Source of the DNA: Dillenia suffruticosa
Taxonomy: Eukaryota; Streptophyta; Magnoliopsida; Dilleniales; Dilleniaceae
Direction of reading: 5' to 3'
NCBI GenBank assembly: GCA_033439265.1
Contig: JAVTVX010000019.1
Coordinates: 3,479,501 to 3,543,500, forward strand
Length of the DNA: 64,000 nt
Part shown: positions 45,601 to 57,640 of the stretch, in pieces
Numbering within the stretch: the first letter of the stretch is position 1
How the letters are laid out: every line of letters starts with the position of its first letter
Made by a program: the position numbers and the translations under genes
The notes under the pieces: model-generated
The model's database searches: none
What the model saw: the letters and a program-made list of their open reading frames with translations, nothing else
What the model was told of the DNA's origin: nothing

Positions 45601-48600
45601 ATCAGAGAGGAATCTTTGATAATATATTTAATAATAGAGAATGATCTCCTATAGACAGGAGCCAATATTACAACTTAACGGATTGCTTATTAAAATAGTA
45701 TCTTGTTACCATATCAAGATACAACACTCGGAATTCCAGTGATGAACAAGATAGTGTTCTTAACAGGTAGGAAATTAAACAGATGATCAGCCTATGGGCC
45801 AGATCCAATATTTCAAATTCTGAACCTAAAGACACTTGATGAGGATCCCACAATTACTACCAGTATGGGTAGGCTAAAAAAGTGATACCAAAATGACAAA
45901 AATTGACTATATCTTTTGAGAAAAAGTAACTAGGCTCGAGATAGAGTAATGGCCCTAACAACACTCAAAATTAAGAAAAAGCTTTCAGCATGAAGAGATT
46001 TACTTAGTTTGTCCACAGGATACAGGCAAAAAGATATATAGAGTTATATAAAAGGCATATATAATATGACCCTTGTTGTAAGAAAAATTATACCATAGAC
46101 ATGTAGGTACCTTTTCTTTTTCCAGATACAAAGATTACTATTCTCTGATATTCCATATTTTTTATTGGATGACAATGACCTAGAAAATGAATAGACTCAT
46201 ACATTACAGATATACTCATTTACCATCATGCTCCATCCATGCTTTTCTTTCAAAGTAAGGTCACCGGTACAGGATGAAATTAATTTGTGACACTTCAGCA
46301 TCACTAATAAGGATGAGCATTTTGTGCACTCATCTAGCTTAAAAGACACAAAAAGCCAGTCCAAAGTTTCATATCTCTAATCCATAGACCAGATAACACA
46401 GAGAGCAGCAAGCACCACCAAATAACCAATTAACCTACTTTCTTCTCTCCCAAGTTGGTCATAATTACGTCAAACCACAATATATAAGCAATACTTGACT
46501 ACAATATCAAAGGGATTGATTGGACCTTTGGCTTCCTTCTATCGAATCATCAGGATAACCCAATTTTCTATACAACTATAAACAAACACAGAAAAAGAAG
46601 CAATTCAGTATTATAGACAAAAAAAAAAAAAAAAAAAAAGATTCCCAAAAAAAAAACCAAGAAAATAAATCAATAAATTCTAACCGCAGAAATCACCTTT
46701 CTAATAGTTTCATAGTTGTTACTTCATCTAAAACATCCTTTGAGTCACTAAGAAAAGCACGAAATTCCTTTATAAAAGATTGGTACTCTGAATTCCGATT
46801 CTCTGAAGCTGAATCATCTTCCAGAAGCAACCGATTGATCTAAAAAAGGCATTATAAGACATTATCAACTTCAAGGGCATCAAAGTGCTCTGAAAATATT
46901 GCACAAAATAGTCAACAGAACCCTACATAAAAAATGGAATATTTCGAAGCACAAAGGTCCTTTGTGACAGAAAGACTTCCTCTTCCTATTTTTATAGTGT
47001 TAGGCTGCAGTTGCATGATCATTTGTTAATGAACTTTTCAAGAGTAAATCAGAAAAATTCTATTATTGCCTGATTCCTGAATATGGCATGTACAATAAAC
47101 GTAAACAAAATAGAAACAGATTTATAACAATTTTTACATTTAAATCCAGCTGGCTCCTTTCAAATGAGAACTAGAAACATGTCCCGTGAACCCTGTACTT
47201 TGGCACATCTTTGATCTCGGACAGTGACTATATTTAAGGATGAAAGGACTAAAGAAAACAAGCCAGAGAATAAAGTTTCTTAAAAATTCATTGCGGTCCT
47301 ACAACATCATATGAGGCATTGAACTTAAGATCATTTGAATTCAAATAAAAGGAAAAAAAAATAAAAACTAAAAAAGAAAAAAAAAGGCCCAATCATCAAT
47401 CCAACTAGACCAATATCTCTCCTTGGCAATACCTCCTTTAAGAACTAAAGATTAGGTCACTCAAGTAGGATTAGAAGTAGTGTGTGAAGACAACGTTACA
47501 TAGATCAAATTATAAATATAGCCATCAAGAAATGACCTTAATGGGAAAAGCCATACTGGGTTAGGAAGCCAGTTAATGAGGGCTTCAGGTATGTCCAATG
47601 GACCTGGAAATGCCAAAAGAGAATGGTGGAATCAATGTGCATGGGTTCCACTAATCCCATGGTAATAAAATCTGTAAGTTGAACTCAAGTTTACTACGCT
47701 GTTATACTTGTTAATGATATGCAGAATTTAAAACATGGGATGCCTCCCTTTGTCAATTCAACAAGGGGAAATCATATGGAAAAGTATTTGGATCCTACCA
47801 TAGCGGGCAAGCACAATAAACCCCTCGGAGAAAGGGCAAAGCCATGTAGGAGTGAGCACTAAACAGAAAGCAATAGGCATTTATACTCATGAACGGGTTA
47901 TGTTTGGTGGCTTCAGAGAAGCCACCAACTGGCATATCCCTCCAAGAAGAAACGTTGTCAATCCCTCCACAAGGAGCTAATCATGCATCCAACAAATAGC
48001 ATATTGTAAGTATGCTGTACATAGCATGATCTTTTACAGAATTGGCAAGTTTTCTGTTTTTTCTTATAGCAACCTCCAAAATGTTCAACAACAGATTTCC
48101 CTCATATACTCACTTAAAACCACAAATGGATATAAATAAATCAAGCTAGTGCATAATAGTAGGCCCTAGACATGGACTGGAGGGTGCTCTAGGTCATTTA
48201 GGCTTAAATAGTATGCCCAAGAGCACAAAATTATTCACTGGTATACAACTCCAAAACCTGCTCTCATAATACAATAATATAATAGAGATCGAAAATTCCT
48301 TCTTCAATGAGAAAAGAAAGATAGAGGAAAACCTTATCCAAGTACAATTCAGTGGCCCATGTAGAGATCATGGTTATTTGACATTTGTCATCTTTTGCAA
48401 GATTATCAAGTTTCCGCAATAAGAAAGTTCTCAACGCATCCTGTAAAGAAAAAGATTTCATAAACATCTACTGTTTTTTACTTTAAAACAACTCCAACAA
48501 GCAAAATATCCACTTATATGAATAAAACAAGCAAATTGATTGCAGTGATCTAACAAGAAGCAAGTAGTAGATAAATTCCCATCCAACCTGGTTCAATAAA

Positions 48601-51600
48601 TGCAGAAAATGAAAAGGCAAAGGAATAGTAAAAGAAATAAAATAAATGAAAAGATAAATAAATGAGGCATGATAGTTGGAAGGGGACTGAAAGAAAGTCC
48701 ATGGTAGTGGCATAAGGATACAGAAGCCAATACAGTGAGCCAGCCTTCTAGTTTATATCTTTATAACTGTTGTACATGTTTGCTTGTATAAATAGGGCTT
48801 ACCAGTTTAATACATGTATTAGATTGACAATTAATCTTCAAAGTCAAAGCCAAGAAAAGAAATCCAAAAATAAAATGACATGAATTTCTGATGCAGGAAA
48901 ATTATGATGACGGTGCCAGTGGCAAAGGAATATTTCAAACCTACATATGGAAAAGCATGAAATATAGACTAAAATACCTGCTCATTCACACTGATAAACC
49001 TCAAAGTGATTTCTTCAAATGATAATACATAGTTAATCTGCATAATGCAACAAGTGAATAAGTTCTCCTTGTGTAACAATATTCATTACATAAAGTTAAC
49101 TAACATAAGACACTTGCAGCTATTACTTGGAAGACAACTTTGCAATGTTAATCAGATAAAACATGTTACTTGATGGCAACAGCCAGTTATGCGTGCTACA
49201 TTGTGTCTGATTCTGTACCGAAAGTGGTACACAAACAAATGGCTAATCAGCACAAACCAATCCCCACAGTAGTCGTAATATGACGGCAGAGCGCTATAGT
49301 TACTTGAACTGAGAAGTAATAAAAAATGACTGGACATTTATGAAAACAGCAGTTTCGAAAGAATCGAGCTCTATTACTTGGCTATGACAAGCATAAATTG
49401 TTTTATCCATTAAACTCAGAGAAATGCCATATCTTCTGATATGGTGGATGTGACCTGCTTGACCTCACAATGTTGACCCACATATATCGGCTTCTTCTCT
49501 GTTTATAACCATGATTATAGTTGTATAATAATAAGATTCATTAGTCCCCAGCAGCATAATCACAGCACTTCCATTCCTTCCAAAAAAATCTCTTTTGGTA
49601 ATTATTCATTATCGGACAAGCAAAAAAAGGGTCATTTGCAAATCAAAGGAGGGATAATAATTATCTTTGCCAATAGAAGCAGCAGCAGCAGCTTCGTTAC
49701 GTCTATTAGAGCTCTTTATTATTTTCAGAAGAGAGGATTTACCTTTGCAAAGAAAGAAGCGGCTCTAAGAAAATCCTTGGCCAAGAAAGCAGCTTCAGCC
49801 TGGAACATAGTGGTTTTTGTCAGATTCTAGTGACAGAAAATAAACCATAGTAACATCTACCGTGCAGATGACTTTAGAGTACTTGAGCACAAATCACAAT
49901 GACAAAATCTATGACTGATGATCAACAACCGAATAGCAGTTCCTAAATCAATTTAGCCGGGAATAAGATATATTTCACCTAAAGAAAATTTCCACAACCT
50001 GTGTTAAATATACTTGGTCTCTCTGGTATGAATCACGACAGTTAGCTAAAGCTGAAGCATAATCCTTTAGGTCAAGGTAAACCTTCCACATATCTCTGCC
50101 CTCATCATTAACAGATACCTATATTCGAGTCAGAAAGTCAATTGAAAGTACACAAAAGCAAGGCAGAAAGTCTCCAATGCAATATGCAGACCTGGAAGAT
50201 AGAATTTTGATCATATGCATAGAACAACCCAGCAGAGGCATCACTACATAGTCCCATAATACCCCTTGAGCTAGATTCTGGAGTTCCGTCAAACTGGAGT
50301 TCCTCTATGATCTGCTCACTTATTCTGTTGACAACCTAAGAATGACATAAAAACAATTAAAAGTTTTATGGGCTAAAAAACAGGAATGTAAATTTGTAAA
50401 TCTTTACCCTGGTAATGTGTACAATATCTTGATTTTCAGCATCTCCCATAAATAGGCGGTGCCAACTCAAGGGCCGGAGATGACAAGACAGGCATTATGC
50501 AGGAAGAATAAGATAGAAGAGATACTAAATGAGAACGCACCTTAACCTTACTGCCAATGAGAAGCAAGAAGTGGAACTCAGATACAGCAAGGGAACTTGG
50601 TTTAGCTGATTCAGCACCTTCACCTAACTTTGCATAGGGCAGAAGAGCTTTATTTTCCACAAAATTTTCATCTCCATCAGATGAACTAACAAGAGTTTGC
50701 AGAAAAAAGTTTAATAAGCAAGATAAGATTGCAAAAAAAATGAATTGTGCTTAATACAGTTCAATATCCTTAGCTACAAATACAACTATTAACCCATTCC
50801 CTTGAACTAACCATAAACCAGTATTAGTGCCAAAAATAAGCACAAGTGTCTATCATTTTGATTTGTCAAGCCAAGAAGTAGAAGTCATAAAAGTATATCC
50901 TCCAACCTATGTTGGGCTCCAAAATTTAGACCACCGTGATAGATGCCAGCTCCAGAAAGCCATGCAAAATGTATTGCCCTTCTCTGCTTGATAAAAAAAT
51001 GGAGCTCGCTGAAACAAAAGCAAAAGGTGCACACCTCAAATCCACCACACAAGGTGAGAAAAGAGAGATGCAGGTCCACAATAATGAAATCCAGGAACCA
51101 ATTTCATTTAAAAAAATAAATCAACAATCAAGATAATGTGATCCGATCTCAGAAGTCTGAAATTGAAACTGTGTGGGATTCAGAAGGAAGTAAAAAATTG
51201 TCCGTGTTCACCAAGTTTGGAACATATAATTACAAGTTCGCGTCACAATTACAATTCAAACAAGGCAATAATAACTTCCCTACAGCATATCCTTTGAAGA
51301 AAAAGTTTCAATGATTCTATGACTTGGTATCATGTGAGAGACTTATTTCTTCTTAATGAAGAATACATTAGAAGTTATTTAATAATTAAGGCTTTAGAAT
51401 AGTTTCTATTATTTAGTTTGTTTCTAGTATTTTATGAGGTTTTTTTATATTGTTTCCATATTGTTTTAGGGCTTTGCCTATATATTAAGGCATTATGGTT
51501 TATTGAACGTTATGCTTTTAATAATGAATTGATCATAGATTACTTTCTCTCCCTCTTGGCCACTTCTCTTCTCCACTTCCCTGGTTTCATCTCTCTCTTC

Positions 51601-54600
51601 TTCCCCTGCTTCTCTCTATTTTCTCCCATTCTTTCGACAATACTTCTCAGTAGCACCCTAACTCCGCATGTACTAGATATGACCTCAAAATAACAGGGGT
51701 CAAGGTTGGCCAGTGAGACGATGGGGATAAGCTTCAACGTCAAGAGGGCCACACCAGCAATGCATACCTTATACCACATAGATGGTATTAATGGCATTAA
51801 CTTAGGAGGTTACACACTCAAGCTGTTATGTTCTGAATATCCATGTAAGTGTACCCAGAAGATGGAGCCTGTGATAGATGATAACATTGACAAATAATAT
51901 ATGAATGCTGACAAATAATGAACCCATACGCAAAGAAGAAACAGAATGTCATTCAGCTAAACCAATCAAATTACTGAATTGTGGATGTCCACACTAATAG
52001 GGTCTTGGAGAAATTTAACACATACCTACATGCAGGACCATACTCTTATGTCTATTGGAAACATTAAAAGAAAACCAGATACTTATGAGCATAACAAAAT
52101 TAAGCCATGTGAAATAGATTAATACAATAAGGGCACACCCGGTGCACAAAGTACTCCCCGACTTAGTACGGGGATAAGGGGAGGGTGGACATATATGTAT
52201 GCAGCCTTCCCCTTGCATTTTCTATAAAGAGACTGTTTCCACGCCTCGAACCCGTGACCTTGAGATCACCAAAGGAACAACTCCACCGTTGCGCCAAGGT
52301 TCGCCCTCAGATTAATACAATAGTGAATCAAAAACAATATTAGTAAAAGAAGTAAATACACACACACATATACAAATACTACTCTTCACATTCAAATCAA
52401 TATAGATTATACTTGCCTGTTTGGTATTTCCCCAGGTAGTTCCATAAAATGCACTGCACGATCCAAATAACTGGAAAAGACAGTCTAAGACAAAGGGGAA
52501 AATGATTGATTTAGCATTACAAGTTAACTCTAGTAGGTGGAGGGATCACCAAAAATAAAAATGCTGCTTTGAAAAGAATATGACAGTGATCAAGGGTAAA
52601 ATCATACTTTGAGATATGAGAAGTACAAATTACATATATTGGCATTGCACTAAAAAGTTTGGAACCTCGGCCACAATTTTTAGATCCCTCTTATTCAAAT
52701 CATCCCTAAGTTTTAAGCATTCCAAGTTCACATAGAATGTAATTCCTAAATTTTAAACATTTCAAGTTAATGTAATAGGACCTTTGGATCACGCTCTGAG
52801 GGGGAATTTGGTCTCTTAAAACCTCTATTTTGTCTTACTCTATTTACAGCATATGTCAAATAGGGCAAAAGAGTTTGCACAAGAAATGCATGGTTCCATT
52901 ACCAAACTGAAATTTCCATTAAAATCCCATAAAGTAGTCATTATCCCTGTAATGTTTAGGTTTGGAAAAGATTTTAAAGCAAAAGCTCTCATTTGCCAAA
53001 GGCCCCCTTAGCCCATCAGGAACCACAAGAAAAGCCTTCCGACTGACTTCCTCCAAAAAAAAAAAGGACAAGGAAAACTAAATTAATGGTTGCTTTTTGG
53101 CAGTTCTTAAGCCTATTAGAAGAGGTATACACCTTCATGGGATCTAATCCTTCAAAGTCCAACTGGAGTCTCTACTATGAGCTCACAAAGTGTCTATGGA
53201 TGCTTTTTTGACTACCAAGTCTTGCATTTGACAAATGCAAGATAAGCCCCATAATACTGGAGAAGGACGGATGTTTTAACAATGTGGATCAATTTGGGAC
53301 AGAAGATAAAAGCAACTGCTTTTTTAAAATTCATCAACTCAAGCTATGAGATATAATCCATTGAAGAAAATATTATCTCAAGGATAACTATAAAATGTAG
53401 CTTTTATGACTGTAGAGAGACATTAAACTACACGTGTCCTGCAGTCTAAGATTATCTCCTGCTAATAGCCCTGAGATAATGTTAGATGGCACACTTTTCT
53501 GTCTAGCATATTCTCCTATTTACGCCGGTTTTAGCATCTAGATTCTAATGATACCTTTTTCAGTTAAAAATAATTGCAGTTATATTTTAAAAGGTGGCCT
53601 TGACCTTAGTAGAAGCCACTTTTAACATCATTAAACCAAACTACACAAAACCTGTTCATCCTGAGCTTATGCCCTTGCTTTCTCATAGTTAATAAAATAT
53701 AATTCAATAACACTAGATATATTAACATTTTTTTATCTCAGATAAAATGTTGGCTCTTAAAATGAGCAGAAATCCTAAGGTCTATTCATCGATTATTCTA
53801 TTAAAAATTCAGCATCCAATGATTGTTGCATGGATCACAGACACAGGACAACATAGTTTCCCTATTCATGCTTGTATCTGAAGACACCACCAATTCACTA
53901 ATGATACCCCACAATAATGGATCCAAATTTATCTGATGACCCAAGTCCAGGATGAATAACTTATTGATTTCCATTTCCCATATTAACAGCATCTATACAG
54001 AAAAACAAGAGTTCAGACCAAAACTTACGTCCAAGGAACCAATTCCAGTGAAAGAATAAAGTCTTGTAGGAGTGACAGCCATAATATAGTACCGAGTTCC
54101 ATTGCTTAAAGTGGCTGTTTCCATCTGTAGAATATGAGGTGAAAATCAGAAACAAAAAAAGAGGAAGGAAAAAAAAAAAAAAACCCGAGTTCGCTCATTC
54201 ACTAGCAATGAGTTTATATATCTAAACTCATTTCACTTTAACAGAGATAGAGATTGTTAGAATTAGAGATGCTTGGAGATGCTTTGTTCTTAAATTCTTA
54301 GTACAAAATCAGGCCTTCAGTTAGTCCAAATATGTTCGTGGCAAACCAGAATTTCTTCAAAATACTACAAACAATCTTCACTTCAACTCCAGCAATCTAA
54401 TTGATAAACTACCTATTGAAAACTAGATCCACTATGCAAAATCAGAATGCGGAGAATACAATCACAGAGCAGCTGAATTCTAAAATTTCAGGAATATTTG
54501 AACTGCTCAAAGCTCAGATACAAGAATTCTAATACTAGCTGTAACTCTGGCAGTTCAATGTTTAGTCAGCTACTACAAGCTTTTCCAGGTACACTTGGCA

Positions 54601-56641
54601 TAAGGTGAAACTAGTTTAAATAAAGGAGTTATACCTGCAGCCCCATGAAAGCCTCTGGAAGTTCTGTTAGTTCAAAAAGGAATTTTATGTACTTCTCCTT
54701 TTTATCCTTCTCATCTACAGCAATTTCATGAAGTTGGCCATTATCTGTGCCAAGAACAACTTCCCTCGTAGATGCTGCATCATAGACACAGAATAAAAAG
54801 GGGTAAATTTTATGCTAGCATTTGTAAAGCTGTTCTTGAAAGGAAAATATTCAAGCAAAAGGACAAGGAAGAGACAACCTTCAGTTATCTGTTGTCGGTT
54901 CCAGGAAACAGCATTCACAACAAGCCCTTTCAATTTACTCAAAACTCGTGGCTTGTTCCACTTGGCATGTATATAATAAGTTTCAGCACTATCATTACCA
55001 AGGACAGTAGCAATGCAGTGGCTTCCTCCAGGATCAACGAAAACTCTATGGACCGACTGCTCCCCAGCTCGACCAGCAGAGAGGTCAATATCTGCAGAGC
55101 CACTAAAGATGACATCATTAGCTCACAGCAGAACCACCCAGACAAAACAAGGATAGTGATGATAACTAATATCATGTTTGCTCTTTGCTGTCAACAAAAG
55201 AGCTTCAATATAATTCACACTTTAGAGAAATTCGGCTTATTGGCCTATATGGCAAAAATAAATAAATAAATAAAAAGTAACAAATACAAAACAGGTCATA
55301 GAATAAACACGTATAAGTTAAGATAGAAAAAGAGGGATAACCAATCCATTTAAAAAGAACTAATAAAAATAAGGCCAGAATTACATCACAAAAAAAACAA
55401 ATGTCTCAAATCCTTCTTAACTAATTCCAGTGAATTATCTCTCAAATGCATAAGCCTAAAAACTGAAAATAAAAACAATTTCATCCCACTGTACAGAGGT
55501 GGGAACCTTAATTGAGATATTCCTTTCTAACTAAATGTGCCAAAACACTGCCCACTTGCATCCAACTTTCATGAAAGATGATTAGAAATATTACAGAACA
55601 TGATTTAAGAGCCTGGGCAATGCAGCTTTTCTCAAGAGAAACCCTATATTTTCTTGTGGTCAATTAGAAAAGCATTTCCACTACAAGTTAACTAGAACTC
55701 AAACTTTTTAGAAAGCTCAATAATCGGTATAACTACATGGCACTGAGTTTACATTTCCTTATGTAATGATCTCTAAACATGGTTGAGTAACATAAGCACT
55801 GGTATCACTATCAAACAAGAAGCCACCTTTGAAATATACACTTTACCGAACTCAGTTCCATGGGGTTAGTTCTATGAATATATTTTTTTCTGCTTAACTC
55901 TATATTAAATCAATGTTTGGTTGAGTCAAAAGTTGTTTTACCACCTCTCCTATACCACTGAAACAAATGAAAAACGAAAATGGTAAGTTAAAAGTCATTG
56001 ATTGTTGTGACAATGATGGGGTGTATCCTAGGAGCCTCCTTGATTTGTTTCTCATGAAATTTATAGGTCTTGGGTGGCAGAAGGATACTCGCTTGCTTCA
56101 AAGTGTGTTTCTAGCTATTCCTTGGTGTATTTAGAGATAACAGAACGCAAGAGTCTTTAGAAATCAGACCATTGACTCTTCTCTTCTATGGGATAAAATA
56201 ATTTTTTATACTTCTCTGCGAGCTCATGCCTGATAGATTTATATGGATTATAGTTTAGAACAGTTAAGGAAAGCTGGTGTTCATTAATCTATTGTAGTCT
56301 TCTTATTCTCAGGCATGAGGAGTTTTCTTATCCCTTGGAGTTTTTGTACATTCTCTTATATATCTAATATAATTTTCTTTTTTATCCCAAGAAAAAAAAA
56401 TTGTGGTACAGTCAATATCTACCGGCGAAAAAAGAATCGGTATTAGAGAATTCATATGTAAGGATAACAATGACATACCATAGGGATCTCCAACTCCAAA
56501 ATCATGTCTAATTACCCATCCTTCGCTTGTTCCTAGAACAATGACATCATTTCCAGCAGCCATACATGTGATGACCCCACGCCCTTTTGCTGCATATCTT
56601 TCAAGAAGATCTACAGAGAACACCTGCCTTCCTGAATCCAT
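35768..56641 (-). CDS. VPS18: Vacuolar protein sorting-associated protein 18 (VPS18), 23 coding exons
   Basis: Exons 5' to 3': 56641-56479, 55091-54879, 54774-54635, 54124-54029, 52484-52417, 51008-50907, 50685-50541, 50335-50192, 50118-49999, 49799-49743, 49037-48978, 48440-48333, 46839-46697, 45364-45286, 42863-42801, 42555-42425, 39901-39796, 39012-38824, 38561-38334, 37500-37345, 37178-37017, 36372-36253, 35941-35768. All phases agree: 2967 nt, 988 aa, the length I recall for Arabidopsis VPS18. It is a core subunit of HOPS and CORVET, which tether membranes for fusion at late endosome and vacuole, with VPS11, VPS16 and VPS33. The N-terminal half is beta-propeller (starts MDSGRQVFSVDLLERYAAKG). 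The middle is an alpha-solenoid with a clathrin-repeat region. The C-terminal RING-H2 ligands are C836, C839, C870, H872, H875, C878, C944 and C947. No stop or frameshift was seen. Splice sites are GT-AG except intron 5, GC-AG. Confidence 0.95.
36373..37016 (-). other. VPS18 intron 21
   Basis: 644 bp between the exon with the CGH...C half of the RING and the next exon. No nested feature recognised. Confidence 0.7.
37501..38333 (-). other. VPS18 intron 19
   Basis: 833 bp. A short plus-strand frame at 37778-37990 has no known domain. No transposon recognised. Confidence 0.7.
39013..39795 (-). other. VPS18 intron 17 with TA and CA microsatellites
   Basis: 783 bp. (TA)n at about 39511-39532 and (CA)n at 39555-39612 are each preceded by CAAATCAACTAAGATTGGG (about 39490-39509 and 39535-39553), so the tract was duplicated together with its flank before the simple repeats diverged. 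No coding content. Confidence 0.8.
39511..39612 (+). repeat. (TA)n and (CA)n microsatellites in duplicated context
   Basis: About 10 TA units, a 20-bp flank copy, then about 29 CA units. Confidence 0.9.
39959..40000 (+). repeat. 21-bp tandem duplication
   Basis: Two exact successive copies in VPS18 intron 16. Confidence 0.9.
40885..41370 (-). mobile_element. RTE-type LINE 3' fragment in VPS18 intron 16 (copy 3)
   Basis: Minus strand reads RRTENLNIGDLVKDMNRPLK, then VIRKDMIFKGLVKEMTLDKN and EWHRR, the C-terminal end of RTE polyproteins and the same NLNIGDLV motif as copy 1. A CAACAACAACAAT tract (about 40891-40903) is the complement of the TTG-repeat tail. It lies in the same direction as VPS18. 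Only about 480 bp remains. Confidence 0.75.
42864..45285 (-). other. VPS18 intron 14 (2.4 kb) hosting a hAT-type element
   Basis: Includes the hAT-type element at 43691-44470, a C-run at 44566-44578, and a 40-bp imperfect tandem duplication at about 44902-44982 (GATCAAATGTTTAA...CATAATTTTGTA). No gene seen. Confidence 0.7.
43691..44470. mobile_element. hAT-type non-autonomous DNA transposon in VPS18 intron 14
   Basis: Element 43699-44462 begins TGTTATTAAAACCGG and ends GGGTTTAATAACTATG, imperfect inverted ends of about 13 bp. An exact 8-bp duplication CTACCATC flanks it (43691-43698 and 44463-44470). Eight-bp duplications are the mark of hAT elements. Inside are palindromic GGGTCGATAGTGGGTTGACC-like segments and no transposase. 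Confidence 0.65.
45365..46696 (-). other. VPS18 intron 13
   Basis: 1.33 kb between exons 14 and 13. No nested gene or mobile element recognised; an A-run lies at about 46618-46640. Confidence 0.6.
46840..48332 (-). other. VPS18 intron 12
   Basis: 1.49 kb between exons 13 and 12. No repeat boundary or gene recognised. Confidence 0.6.
48441..49998 (-). other. VPS18 introns 9 to 11 with exons 10 and 11
   Basis: Introns 48441-48977, 49038-49742 and 49800-49998 separate the small exons 11 and 10. No mobile element recognised. A poly-A-rich and GCAGCAGCA stretch near 49677-49693 is a short simple repeat. Confidence 0.6.
51009..52416 (-). other. VPS18 intron 5, GC-AG type (1.4 kb), hosting an Au SINE
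   Basis: The donor reads CAG|GCAAGT (exon ends at 52417, GC at 52416-52415) and the acceptor TTTCAG at 51014-51009. The nearby GT two codons on would break the frame (TGA soon after), and the joined codon AG+C gives Ser, fitting the family sequence GEIPN-S-ELHFF. CAG|GCAAGT is the known strong consensus for GC donors. The intron contains the SINE at 52116-52322. Confidence 0.85.
52116..52322 (-). mobile_element. Au-type SINE in VPS18 intron 5
   Basis: On the minus strand the body (52308-52130) starts GAGGGCGAACCTTGGCGCAA, continues with GGTCACGGGTTCGAGGCGTG (B-box) and GGAAACAGTCTC, then GCAAGGGGAAGGCTGC and ends near GTGCACCGGGTGTGCCC. This order matches the widespread angiosperm Au SINE. 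An exact 14-bp duplication AGATTAATACAATA flanks it (52116-52129 and 52309-52322), so the insertion is well defined and perhaps fairly recent. Confidence 0.9.
52485..54028 (-). other. VPS18 intron 4
   Basis: 1.5 kb. No transposon or nested gene recognised. Confidence 0.6.
55092..56478 (-). other. VPS18 intron 1
   Basis: 1.4 kb. The donor TATG|GTATGT and acceptor CTCTGCAG are clean. The segment 55900-56400 has a different, less A-rich feel but no recognised element. Confidence 0.6.
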
Positions 56642-57130
56642 TCAAGCAATCCCAACCCTATTTGAAGCACAAAAACAACAAAAAAATTGTTCAAGTCATG
56701 ATAATTAAACCAATTAACCTGAAAGAACTCTGATTTTAACATAGGACCATTTCCTAGACCATCTGACTAAGCCTAAAAGTGGCAATGTAACACAAAATGG
56801 ACTCAACACAACCTAATTCTATCACAAAGATCAAACGTTGAAAGAAAAATAAAATGATGAGAAAATTCCTCGTTACAGATCTGAAATTACCCAAGAAAAG
56901 ATGCTGAGATGTAGATTGCAGACAATCAACTGGGGAATTCCGGATATGTAACATTAAATTTCATATGTGAGAAGAAGATGAGAGATGGTGGCCGTACATT
57001 TTGGAGAGAAAGAGGTCCTACTTGGTGAAAGAAATTCGTAAAGCTCAGTGGATTGAGAATCTGAGTGCCATGGAAAGTGCAGTAATTACTTCGATGAACA
57101 GCAAGGAGATGAGAGAGTAATGTTCGGTAT
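56642..57130 (-). promoter_or_regulatory. VPS18 leader and proximal promoter
   Basis: Upstream of the ATG, the minus strand shows TTTCTTGG|GTAATTTC near 56893 and TTCAAATAG|GGTTGGG near 56657. These could bound a 5' UTR intron of about 235 bp, ending 15 nt before the start. CT-rich sequence near 57005 fits a leader start. All this is inferred from splice-like signals. Confidence 0.35.
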
Positions 57131-57205
57131 TAAACCTTAAAAAAAAAAAAAAAAAAAAAAAATTTAAAACAATCTCGTAATAAAAAAAAATTCCAGATAT
57201 AACTC

Positions 57206-57640
57206 TCATTTGTCGCGAATTAGATCCACGACACCACATGACAGCATCCGATTGGCCGAAAGCGATGTGTCCCGTCTTGAAGACGTGACAATTTCCCGCC
57301 TACGGCCCCTCCCTCTACTGCCTGCGGCACTCCTCTCTCCCTCCCTCACCCGCCCGCGGCTCTCTCCCTCCTTCCCTCCCTCCCTCGGCCACGGCTCTGC
57401 TCCGCTCCCCCTCCTCCCTACGACTCTCTCCCTCCCTCCCTCCCACGCCCGCGACTCTCTCTCCCCCGCCGCCCGTGGTGCTGTTACTCTCTCCCTCCCC
57501 CCGCGCTCCTCCGCTCTCTCTGCCCTTCGGCGGACTCCTCTCTCCCACTCTCTAGCACCCGCAGCAGACGGCCCCACCGCGGCAGACGGCCCTCCACTGG
57601 ACGGGTTGTCAAAACCTCTCAAATTAATACCAATTCCCCC
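57206..57640 (+). repeat. GC-rich pyrimidine minisatellite module, copy 2
   Basis: 57315-57550 is dominated by CTCTCTCCCTCCCTCCC and CGCCCGCGGCTCTC units as in 19335-19810. A palindromic GTGTCCCGTCTTGAAGACGT at about 57268-57287 matches the GTGTCGCGTCTTGGAGACGC of copy 1. It lies only some 150-200 bp upstream of the probable VPS18 leader. Long open frames in it (Arg/Gly/Glu-rich on the minus strand) are repeat artefacts. Confidence 0.65.

Noticed and set aside
52200-52310. A tRNA gene (TTGGCGCAAC...GGTTCGAGG on the minus strand)
   Set aside because: The tRNA-like part is the head of the Au SINE; no acceptor stem pairs, and target duplications enclose the entire element.
54772-55269. 165-codon open frame on the plus strand
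   Set aside because: It is antisense to VPS18 exon 2 and exon 3 flanks; the minus strand carries the conserved protein with matching splice sites.
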